A DNA stretch of 37,061 nt from Solirubrobacterales bacterium (GTDB lineage: Bacteria; Actinomycetota; Thermoleophilia; Solirubrobacterales; Solirubrobacteraceae): NCBI GenBank assembly GCA_027306855.1, contig DAHUYZ010000018.1:1-37061 (forward strand), in the 5' to 3' direction. The position numbers and the translations under genes were made by a program. Below the pieces are notes generated by a model, which saw only the letters and a program-made list of their open reading frames with translations, was not told where the DNA came from and made no database searches. This document shows positions 30,568 to 37,061 of this stretch, piece after piece. How positions within the stretch are numbered: position 1 is the stretch's first letter; each line of letters begins with the position of its first letter.

Positions 30568-31556
30568 CGGCGCCTACCCGAGCGCTTCTTCTTCCTGCGA
30601 GGAGGCGGTGGCGGCGGAGCTTCGCGGCCCCCGCCTGTCAGCGCCGGCTGTGGCTGCGCCTCTTTGCCTCCAAGCAGCAGTTTCTTTACGCCCTCCGCGG
30701 CGCCTTGAGATGGGGACGACGGCGCGCTTCCATTCGATGGAGGCTTCACGACCGGGCCGATTCGTCGCCGTACGAACCACCCCTGGCCAATAGTCCACAG
30801 GTTGGAAGTGATCCAATAAACGAGGAGACCCGCCGGATAGCGGTAGAGAATGACCACGAAGAAGACCGGTAACGCCAGCATCAGCCGTCGCTGGTTGGGG
30901 TCGGCCGAAGCGGAGGTCATCAGCGTCGAGGCGACCATCGAGCCGACGTAGAGCACCAACAGCACGACGAGCGCCACGCCCGTCGCCTTGTTCGTGATGT
31001 CCGGGAGGAACAGGAATTTGCCCGAGCCGGGCGCCACCGATTGGCAGCTGGTCGATTCGATGTATTTACTCGGCAGCGCCCCTATCGCGGTTGCGTGGAG
31101 CACGTGATAGCCGGTCCGAGCCTGCAGGGACAGCGAGTTGTAGTGGCTGACCAGAGCATCGCCGCATATGTGCTTCTTCAGGTCGGTCCTCAGCATGTAG
31201 AAGAGCGAGATGAACACCGGCAGCTGGAGCAAGAGCGGCAGGCATGACGCGAACGGGTTGACTTTGTGCTCGCGATAGAAGTTCATGATCTCCTGCTGCT
31301 GGCGCTGCTTGTCGTCCTTGTACTTCTCCTGGATCGCCTTCAGCTCGGGGGCCAGCCGCTGGAGTTCCTGCATCGAGTGCAGCTGCTTGATCGTCAGCGG
31401 CACCAGTACAGCGCGGATCAGCACCGTCAGGCCGACGATCGCAAGGCCCCAGCTCCCGCCCACGAGGTCGTTGTGGACGAACACGAGCACCGATTCGAAC
31501 GCCGTTATTAGCGGCGAAAAGGCTTCCTCGATGAAGTTCGTCGCGAAGATCAGCAT
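30564..31556 (-). CDS. yidC: Membrane protein insertase YidC (Oxa1 family)
   Basis: Product of about 330 residues. The first insertase helix carries the conserved Arg of the hydrophilic groove (LTVLIRAVLVPLTIKQ, Arg47), followed by the coiled cytoplasmic loop (MQELQRLAPELKAIQEKYKD), NPFASCLPLLLQLPVFISLF, and later helices with NLWTIGQGW. The large periplasmic domain of Gram-negative YidC is absent; the C-tail is Pro/Arg/Lys-rich. A ~45-residue loop after helix 3 contains two Cys. Start at 31556 from family alignment. It inserts proteins into the cytoplasmic membrane alone or with SecYEG. Confidence 0.95.
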   Translation of the reverse strand: MLIFATNFIEEAFSPLITAFESVLVFVHNDLVGGSWGLAIVGLTVLIRAVLVPLTIKQLHSMQELQRLAPELKAIQEKYKDDKQRQQQEIMNFYREHKVNPFASCLPLLLQLPVFISLFYMLRTDLKKHICGDALVSHYNSLSLQARTGYHVLHATAIGALPSKYIESTSCQSVAPGSGKFLFLPDITNKATGVALVVLLVLYVGSMVASTLMTSASADPNQRRLMLALPVFFVVILYRYPAGLLVYWITSNLWTIGQGWFVRRRIGPVVKPPSNGSAPSSPSQGAAEGVKKLLLGGKEAQPQPALTGGGREAPPPPPPRRKKKRSGRRR

Positions 31557-31587
31557 TGGGCGGGTATGCCTGGATAGCGGCTGTCGC

Positions 31588-31845
31588 TCAGGCCGGAGAA
31601 CCGTGGCGTGGCCGGAACAGACGTTGAGCCGTGACCGGGTCGTACCCGCCATGGCTCCACGGATTGCACCTGAGCAAACGCCACGCCGCGAGCACGAGGC
31701 CTCTCAGTATGCCGTACTCCTCGATCGCCTGTGTCGCGTACGCCGAGCAGGTCGGCTCGTACTTGCAGCGGCGCGGGACCAAGGGCGAGACGAGGCGCCG
31801 GTAAGCGGTGATCGGGGCGATCGCCACAGTCCGCAGCCAGCTCAT
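31588..31845 (-). CDS. yidD: Membrane protein insertion efficiency factor YidD
   Basis: Product of 85 residues with the family motifs RRCKYEPTCSAYATQAIEEY and RLLRCNPWSHGGYDPV, including the three conserved Cys. Its ATG overlaps the rnpA stop (ATGA). It sits between rnpA and yidC as in most bacteria. Confidence 0.95.
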   Translation of the reverse strand: MSWLRTVAIAPITAYRRLVSPLVPRRCKYEPTCSAYATQAIEEYGILRGLVLAAWRLLRCNPWSHGGYDPVTAQRLFRPRHGSPA

Positions 31846-32234
31846 GCGGGGTCTCCTTCGCGATCCCCGTCCCTGCGCAGCCCCGACTTCTCCAGCAGCT
31901 CCCCAAGCGAGGACTCGATGCCGCTGAGCCCGGCGCTGTCGGCGAGCTCACGCGCCTCCGGCCGCGCGACGATCACGATGTCCTGTCCCTCGCCCAACTC
32001 GCCCGCGACACCGTCGAACGCCTCCCTGAGCAGGCGCTTGACACGGTTTCGCTCCACGGCGCCTCCCACCTTGCGCGAGACGGACAGACCGAGCCGAAGC
32101 TCCCCAGTCGACTCATTCGGGAACGAGTACAGCACGAGATGCCTGTTGGCGACCGACCGGCCCTGCCTGTACACGCGCTCGAACTCGGCGCTGCGCGAGA
32201 GGCGTCGACCGCGGCGTGAGGATCGCGCCGGCAT
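31842..32234 (-). CDS. rnpA: Ribonuclease P protein component
   Basis: Product of 130 residues. The signature RNRVKRLLREAF, an N-terminal FERVYRQGRSVANRHLVLY and LGLSVSRKVGGAVERN are diagnostic. It assists the RNase P RNA in 5' processing of tRNA precursors. It begins 11 bases after rpmH and overlaps yidD. The C-terminus is somewhat longer and more acidic than in most relatives. Confidence 0.96.
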   Translation of the reverse strand: MPARSSRRGRRLSRSAEFERVYRQGRSVANRHLVLYSFPNESTGELRLGLSVSRKVGGAVERNRVKRLLREAFDGVAGELGEGQDIVIVARPEARELADSAGLSGIESSLGELLEKSGLRRDGDREGDPA

Positions 32235-32245
32235 CGCGACCCGTC

Positions 32246-32380
32246 CTACGCCGAGAGGCGCTTGCGGCCCTTGCGTCGGCGCCGGCCCAGTGTCAGCCTG
32301 CCCGCGCGCGTGCGCATGCGAGCACGGAACCCGTGCGTACGGGCGCGCTTGCGTTTCTTGGGCTGATAGGTCCGCTTCAT
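32246..32380 (-). CDS. rpmH: 50S ribosomal protein L34
   Basis: Product of 44 residues, [20 protein letters not shown] followed by [20 protein letters not shown], the universal L34 sequence. Start at 32380 is fixed by family; 44 extra in-frame residues upstream are not conserved. First gene of the leftward rpmH-rnpA-yidD-yidC-khpB cluster. Confidence 0.98.
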   Translation of the reverse strand: MKRTYQPKKRKRARTHGFRARMRTRAGRLTLGRRRRKGRKRLSA

Positions 32381-32643
32381 CGGTTCACCGGGCGCGCTCG
32401 ATCTCCGCCGTACACACGCCCTCGCGCGCCTCGGACAAGATCTGGCTTCCGCCGAGCCGTCAAGTATAGGGAGTGACGTCCACCCGCGCTCGCATACGGA
32501 TTTTCTCGCCATTTGCGAGCATCGACGAGCATCCGCTGGCGGCGGAGAGCGCGCTGGGTTATATTCGGCCTACCGGGTCATCGCCGACCCCGAGCACATG
32601 ATTTCTGTCCACTTTCTCCCGCAAGGAGCAGGTTTCCGCTGCC
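32381..32643. promoter_or_regulatory. Divergent promoter region between rpmH and dnaA
   Basis: These 263 bases separate the two directions of transcription at the origin. TATATT at 32560-32565 is the best -10 candidate for dnaA. TATACT on the minus strand near 32465 is a candidate for rpmH. AAGGAG lies about 15 bases ahead of the dnaA GTG. No good DnaA-box cluster was seen here. Confidence 0.4.
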
Positions 32644-34167
32644 GTGAAGGCCGAGCTCGATCACGTCTTCTCCCAGATCCAAGCCGAGCTCGCCGAGACG
32701 GTCGATGAGCCCGTCTACCGTATCTGGCTCGAGCCGCTGCGAGCGGTCGAGCTCGCCGAGGACCATCTGACGATCGAAGCCTCCCCGCAGGCGTGCTCAT
32801 GGGTGCGTGACCGCTTCGGACGCATCATCCAGGCCTGCACCGCCGCCGTGCTCGGTCCGCACGTAAGCGTCTACGTAGTCGAAGCCGATCGCCACACGCC
32901 CATCGGTCCCTCTGGCTATCCCGGCCCTCCCCACCGTCCCGGGTCCACCAGCCCGGCTGGGCCTCTCGGCTCCACCGAGCCGGCCGGTCGTTCTGGATCT
33001 CCCGCTCTTGGCCCTACCGGCAACGCCGGCTCTCCCGGCCGTCCAAGCGCCCAGTCAGGTCCACAAGGCCCGATGCCGAGCACCGGCACGACAGGTCCAC
33101 CGGCGCAACCGGCGCTTGCGCATCCCAACACCAACCCGAAGTTGACGTTCGAGCAGTTCGTGATCGGGGACTCCAACCGGCTCGCCCACGCCGCCGCTCT
33201 CGCGGTCAGCGAGATGCCGGCGCAGGCCTACAACCCGCTGTTCATCTGCGGGCCGCCCGGCCTCGGCAAGACGCACCTGCTCGGGGCGATCGCCAACCTG
33301 CTCGCCGCGCACGACCACCGCCTCTCGATACGCCGTACAACAGGAGAGGCGTTCACGAACGACTTCCTACTCGCGCTCGGCTCCGGCGGGCTCGACCGCT
33401 TCAAGGCAAGCTTCCGCCATGTCGACGTGCTGCTGATCGACGACGTCCAGTTCCTGGAGCGCAAGACCAAAACGGAGGAAGAGTTCTTCCACACCTTCGA
33501 CACGCTGTATGAAGCGGGCAGCCAGATCGTGCTCACCTCCGATCGTCCGCCCAGCGACCTCCAAGCGCTCGAAGACAGGCTGCGCGAGCGGTTCGCCTCC
33601 GGGCTCGTCGCCGACATCCGCCCGCCAGACCTGCCGACCCGCCTTGCGATCCTGCGCAAGCGCGCCGCCTACGACGGGATCGACCTCGCCGACGAATCCG
33701 CGCTCCAGATCATCGCCGAACGGGTCTCCCTCAACGTCAGGGCGCTCGAGGGCGCCCTGATCCGCGTCGTCGCCTTCAGCTCGCTCACCGGCCGGCCCCT
33801 CACCGCCGAGCTGGCACGCGAGGTGATCGAGGGCCTCTACCCCGAGCCCCCGCGAGCTGTTCCCTCGATCGAACAGATCCTGCAGGCGACGTGCCAGCGA
33901 TTCGAGATCCCAAGCGACGAGCTCATCTCGCCTTCGCGGTCTCCACGCATCGCCGGCGCCCGCCAGCTCGCCATGTACCTCGCGCGCGAGCTGACCGACG
34001 AGTCGCTGCCTGCGATCGGTAGGGCTTTCGGCGGGCGCGACCACACGACCGTCCTACACGCGCTGCGCAAGACCGAGCAGCGTATCTCCACAGACGCCGA
34101 CCTTCGCCGCGCCGCACAGGAGTTGCGTGAGGGCCTATCCACAGGCGCTCCCGACCGGATCGCCTGA
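32644..34167 (+). CDS. dnaA: Chromosomal replication initiator DnaA with collagen-like linker
   Basis: Product of 507 residues. Domain I about 1-80; linker domain II about 87-160; AAA+ domain III with Walker [10 protein letters not shown] (203-211) and Walker [11 protein letters not shown]; domain IV with the DnaA-box-binding signature [14 protein letters not shown]. The linker is unusual: a Gly-Pro-Ser-rich run of GPx/GxP triplets reminiscent of collagen. GTG start at 32644; the AAGGAG upstream is far (about 15 bases), which may lower expression. Initiates replication by melting oriC. Confidence 0.97.
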   Translation: MKAELDHVFSQIQAELAETVDEPVYRIWLEPLRAVELAEDHLTIEASPQACSWVRDRFGRIIQACTAAVLGPHVSVYVVEADRHTPIGPSGYPGPPHRPGSTSPAGPLGSTEPAGRSGSPALGPTGNAGSPGRPSAQSGPQGPMPSTGTTGPPAQPALAHPNTNPKLTFEQFVIGDSNRLAHAAALAVSEMPAQAYNPLFICGPPGLGKTHLLGAIANLLAAHDHRLSIRRTTGEAFTNDFLLALGSGGLDRFKASFRHVDVLLIDDVQFLERKTKTEEEFFHTFDTLYEAGSQIVLTSDRPPSDLQALEDRLRERFASGLVADIRPPDLPTRLAILRKRAAYDGIDLADESALQIIAERVSLNVRALEGALIRVVAFSSLTGRPLTAELAREVIEGLYPEPPRAVPSIEQILQATCQRFEIPSDELISPSRSPRIAGARQLAMYLARELTDESLPAIGRAFGGRDHTTVLHALRKTEQRISTDADLRRAAQELREGLSTGAPDRIA

Positions 34168-34290
34168 AACACTTCCATGCGCTGCCTGCACAGCCTCCTG
34201 CACAGCCACTCTGCCGCGAACAGTCCACCCAACCTCACAATCCACAAATCCACAACTCCTACTGATCCTCTCCAAGGTAGAAACATTTAG
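34135..34290. other. Candidate oriC segment: DnaA-box-like repeats between dnaA and dnaN
   Basis: CTATCCACA at 34135-34143 differs by one base from the consensus TTATCCACA. CAATCCACA (34238-34246) and AAATCCACA (34246-34254) are tandem sites sharing ATCCACA, and CAGTCCACC lies near 34221. The spacer is only 123 bases and AT-richer than its surroundings. Position between dnaA and dnaN is the usual actinobacterial oriC. The boxes are weak, so this is a candidate only. Confidence 0.45.
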
Positions 34291-35397
34291 TTGAAGCTGT
34301 CCCTACCGACACCCGATCTGCTCTCCCAACTCCAGGCAGCCACTCGCGTCGCCTCCTCCCGTGCCGCCGTTCAGGCCCTCTCGGGAGTGATGATCTCGGC
34401 TGACGAGCAGGGCATCGTGCTGCTTGCTACCGACATGGAGATCGGGCTCCGCATCCCCCTCGCCGGCGAAGTTGTCCGTCCCGGCGCGGCGGTCCTGCCG
34501 GCTCGCCTGCTGCTCGAAGTCGTCCGCTCGTTGGCTGGGGACACCGCGACGCTCGAGCTGCACCCCGCCGAGCAGAATGTCGAGCTCGTCTGCGGCGCCT
34601 CAAAATTCCACCTGAGGACGCTGCGCTCAGAGGACTTCCCAAAGCTCCCCGAGCCGGCGGCAGACACTCGGATGACACTGCCCGTACACGAGTTCATCGA
34701 TACCGCGCTCGTCGTCTCGCGATCGGCCTCAAAAGACGAGACGCGTCCCGTGCTCACAGGCGTGCTCATCTCCGCGGCCGGCGGCGAGCTGCGCATGGTC
34801 GCAACCGACTCCTATCGCCTCAGCGTCAAGCTGGCCAAGCTCGACACAGGGCTGCAAGGGTCGATCGAGGCCAACGTTCCCGCGCGGGCTCTCCAGGAGC
34901 TTGCACGGATCGCCCAGAGCTCGGATCCCGCGGAGCTGACCGCAAGTCTCGGCCAGAACCAGATCGTCTTCGAGATCGGCCCGATCGTGCTCTCCTCACG
35001 GCTGATCGACGGGCAGTTCCCCAACTATCGCCAACTGCTTCCCGAGGCGGTCGAGCACGAACTGCGCCTGTCGGCCTCGGAGATAGCCGACGTCGTCCGC
35101 CGTGTCAGCCTGCTCGCCCAAAAGAACACCCCGCTGCGCATGAGCTTCCACGAAGGGGAGCTCGTCGTATCCGCCCAGACCCCCGACGTCGGCGACGCAA
35201 GCGAGGCGCTGCCGGTGCCCTTCTCGGGCGAGGCGTTTGAGATCGGGTTCAACCCAGAGTTCATCAGGGATGGACTGGAGAGCGTCGAATCCGATGAGCT
35301 AGTGCTCAAGCTGATCAGCCCGCTGCGCCCCGGCCTGATCGAGTCGCCGGACGGGAGCTTCGTCTACCTGATCATGCCCATAAGGCTCAGCGCATGA
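34291..35397 (+). CDS. dnaN: DNA polymerase III sliding clamp (beta subunit)
   Basis: Product of 368 residues with the three-fold clamp repeat; typical stretches include GVLISAAGGELRMVATDSYRLSV, QFPNYRQLLP and the C-terminal YLIMPIRL that ends in the canonical M-P-x-R-L. It tethers polymerase to DNA as a dimer ring. Start is TTG at 34291 with AAGGTAG about ten bases upstream; the family begins at MKLSLPTPDLL. Confidence 0.97.
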   Translation: MKLSLPTPDLLSQLQAATRVASSRAAVQALSGVMISADEQGIVLLATDMEIGLRIPLAGEVVRPGAAVLPARLLLEVVRSLAGDTATLELHPAEQNVELVCGASKFHLRTLRSEDFPKLPEPAADTRMTLPVHEFIDTALVVSRSASKDETRPVLTGVLISAAGGELRMVATDSYRLSVKLAKLDTGLQGSIEANVPARALQELARIAQSSDPAELTASLGQNQIVFEIGPIVLSSRLIDGQFPNYRQLLPEAVEHELRLSASEIADVVRRVSLLAQKNTPLRMSFHEGELVVSAQTPDVGDASEALPVPFSGEAFEIGFNPEFIRDGLESVESDELVLKLISPLRPGLIESPDGSFVYLIMPIRLSA

Positions 35398-35422
35398 GTG
35401 GAATGAGTGGGGCGCGACTGAC

Positions 35423-36526
35423 ATGCGAGTCCTCACCGTCGAGCTGCGCGAGTTCCGCACCTACGCCCGTGCCCGCGCCGATCTAGGCGACGGCCTGACA
35501 GTCGTCTATGGGGCCAACGGCGCAGGCAAGTCGAATCTGCTCGAGGCGATCTACTTCGGCTGCACCGGCTACTCTCCCCGCACCCGCAACGAACGCGAGC
35601 TGGTGCGCTTCGGAGCGGACTCGACGCGCGTCGAGCTGAGGCTGCTCGACGACGGACGCCATCACGAGCTGGCGGTCGGCCTGCGCCCCGGCGATGCCAA
35701 GCGGATGACGGCCGACGGGGCGCCGGTCGAGCGGCTGACCGATTTCGAGCACAGGCCGCTCGTCAGCGTCTTCTCGCCAGACCGACTCGAGCTGCTCAAG
35801 GGATCTCCCTCGCTTCGCCGTTCCCACCTCGACCAGCTGATAGCGGCCATGTGGCCGGCGCGAGCCTCGACACGACGCGACTACTCCAGGGCGCTGGCTC
35901 AACGTAACGCCCTGATCGCCGGCATCCGCGCCTCGCGGGCCTCACCCACCTCGCTCGCAGGCTGGGACCAAGAGCTCGCCCGCCACGCGATCGCGTTGCG
36001 CGAAGACCGCTCCTCGGTCTCTGCTCTGATCGCGGCGCCGTTCTCCCAAACCGCGTCCCAGCTAGGCCTCGCCGGCGAGCCGGCGCTCGAGTACCGCCCC
36101 CGTTCGCACGCCACCGACGAAGAGGAGTTCGTACGCGAGCTGAACGAACGGCTCGAGAGCGACCTACGACGCGGCTTCTCCACGCATGGACCTCACCGCG
36201 ACGAGCTGCTCTTTCTACGCGACGGACGCGACCTGCGCTCCTACGGATCCCAGGGCGAGCAGCGACTCGCCCTGCTCGCCCTGCTGCTCTGCGAGCGCGC
36301 CCTACTGGCCGCCGAGCGGGGCCGTGCTCCCCTGATGCTGCTCGACGACGTCATGAGCGAGCTCGACCGCGAGCGCCGCGAGCTGCTCATAACAGAGCTC
36401 TCAAGCGCCGGTCAGAGCGTGATCGCCACGACCGACCTCTCGCATGTCCCCCACGCCGGCAAGACATCCGTAGCGCGCCTGCTCATATCGACCGGCACGA
36501 TCGTCGGAGAGGCGATAGCGGCATGA
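35423..36526 (+). CDS. recF: DNA replication/repair protein RecF
   Basis: Product of 367 residues. N-terminal FRTYARA (the LxNFRxY motif), Walker A GANGAGKSN (30-38), an SMC-like signature region GSQGEQRLALLALLL and Walker B PLMLLDDVMSELD. It helps load RecA at gaps. ATG at 35423, 25 bases after dnaN, same operon by spacing. Confidence 0.96.
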   Translation: MRVLTVELREFRTYARARADLGDGLTVVYGANGAGKSNLLEAIYFGCTGYSPRTRNERELVRFGADSTRVELRLLDDGRHHELAVGLRPGDAKRMTADGAPVERLTDFEHRPLVSVFSPDRLELLKGSPSLRRSHLDQLIAAMWPARASTRRDYSRALAQRNALIAGIRASRASPTSLAGWDQELARHAIALREDRSSVSALIAAPFSQTASQLGLAGEPALEYRPRSHATDEEEFVRELNERLESDLRRGFSTHGPHRDELLFLRDGRDLRSYGSQGEQRLALLALLLCERALLAAERGRAPLMLLDDVMSELDRERRELLITELSSAGQSVIATTDLSHVPHAGKTSVARLLISTGTIVGEAIAA

Positions 36527-36608
36527 GCATCGGCGGGCGCAACGCCAATGAAGACGACCGTGGCGTGAGCGCGAGCAGGCACGAGCCCATAGCGGCGACC
36601 ATAGCGGC

Positions 36609-36914
36609 ATGACCAGGCGCGAGCGCAAACGACTTGGCCCGCGCAAGCTGTCGAGCGCTCTCGACGGGCTCACCGGCTCGCTCCAGCCGGCAAGTACGCT
36701 CGCGCGTGTACAGCGGGTCTGGGAGGACGCCGCCGGCCCTTCCCTCGCCGCCGCCGGGCGTCCGAGCGCAGAGCGGGACGGCGTCTTGACCGTCATCTGC
36801 GCCGACTCGGTGTGGGCGCAGGAGCTCGAGCTGATGGGTCCCGAGCTTGCCGAACGCCTCAACGGAGCGCTCGGCGAAGCGGCCATTACTCGGCTGCGCT
36901 GCCGCGCCGGCTAA
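36609..36914 (+). CDS. DUF721 (DciA-like) protein
   Basis: Product of 101 residues with the DUF721 pattern: LARVQRVWEDAAGPSLAAAG, LTVICADSVWAQELELMGPE, LAERLNGAL. DUF721 proteins include DciA, which helps load the replicative helicase, and are regularly found between recF and gyrB in Actinomycetota. Short (usual actinobacterial forms are longer at the N-terminus). The preceding 36527-36608 carries no gene. Confidence 0.88.
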   Translation: MTRRERKRLGPRKLSSALDGLTGSLQPASTLARVQRVWEDAAGPSLAAAGRPSAERDGVLTVICADSVWAQELELMGPELAERLNGALGEAAITRLRCRAG

Positions 36915-36964
36915 AAGATCGCGCTTCTTGGCGAACGCTCAACCGTGCGTCTGCCCATTTTTTG

Positions 36965-37061
36965 GTAAGCGTTCAGTGGGTCGGCTACTCAGCTGAGCAG
37001 TGGCACTGGGTCGCCGCGGGCGTGGGCGGCGATGGCGTCGGTGAGGTAGGCGAATAGCGAG
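36965..37061 (-). mobile_element. End of an IS66-family-like insertion sequence (continues outside the window)
   Basis: GTAAGCG at 36965-36971 is the characteristic outer end of IS66-family terminal repeats, followed by TTCAGTGGGTCGGC, which fits the family's GC-rich continuation. A transposase C-terminus runs up to it on the minus strand. The outer 36957-36964 would be one copy of the 8-bp target duplication; the other copy lies beyond the window. Identified by end motif and partial protein only. Confidence 0.55.
36989..37060 (-). CDS. Transposase C-terminus (IS66-like), partial
   Basis: The last 23 codons of a minus-strand gene cut by the window edge read SLFAYLTDAIAAHARGDPVP then LLS and stop at 36989-36991. 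This matches the usual end of IS66-type transposases (FAYL...AI/L..ARGDP.P). The stop is 18 bases from the proposed element end, the normal IS66 geometry. Confidence 0.5.
   Translation of the reverse strand, partial: SLFAYLTDAIAAHARGDPVPLLS

Overview
The window reads as chromosomal DNA of a high-GC Gram-positive bacterium, around its replication origin. The gene order khpB/jag-yidC-yidD-rnpA-rpmH facing away from dnaA-dnaN-recF-DUF721, with rsmG-parA-parB behind it, is the usual oriC neighbourhood. High GC, frequent GTG/TTG starts and a leader site matching the whole AGAAAGGAGGTGA anti-Shine-Dalgarno complement fit Actinomycetota. An ECF sigma factor with a membrane segment and disordered tail, and many Gly/Ser-rich secreted proteins, suggest the Thermoleophilia/Solirubrobacterales; that class-level placement is inference.

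Layout. 1-4970 (minus strand): a five-gene export operon with a MacA-like adaptor, MacB-like ATPase and FtsX-type permease, then a membrane-anchored OB-fold-like protein and a lipoprotein. 5261-9528 (plus): a ROK sugar kinase, a PRC-barrel/MgtE_N/CBS protein, and an Nramp-family transporter behind a long leader with a 22-codon upstream ORF. 9545-13954 (minus): polysaccharide deacetylase, RmuC, the tailed sigma factor and a secreted protein. 14098-16096 (plus): maleylacetate reductase-like and ring-cleaving dioxygenase-like genes, overlapping, a probable hydroquinone-type catabolic pair.

16.1-27.4 kb is an accessory, partly decayed zone. It holds methyltransferases, two Fic-fold genes plus a Doc-like fragment, an epimerase, a TetR regulator divergent from a membrane protein, a DoxX-like protein and several gene remnants. 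A tRNA-Ile(GAU) at 23.7 kb has its 5' 22 bases repeated just beyond parB at 27.4 kb. Between the copies lie a broken gene, two unknown secreted proteins with near-duplicate upstream regions, and a complete IS3-family element whose second catalytic Asp is Asn.

27.4-36.9 kb is the origin core. Transcription diverges between rpmH and dnaA, DnaA-box-like repeats sit between dnaA and dnaN, and a degenerate parS-like site lies upstream of rsmG. At the right edge the terminal repeat and transposase C-terminus of an IS66-like element lie just past DUF721, where gyrB would normally follow.

Most interesting leads: the Nramp transporter whose usual TM1 and TM6 metal-site motifs are altered, next to an MgtE-domain protein and an acidic/Pro upstream peptide (a possible Mg2+ sensing and import unit); the Fic-like gene with an atypical HPFADGNHR motif coupled to an unknown 68-residue partner; and the tRNA-bounded island with twin promoter/leader sequences.
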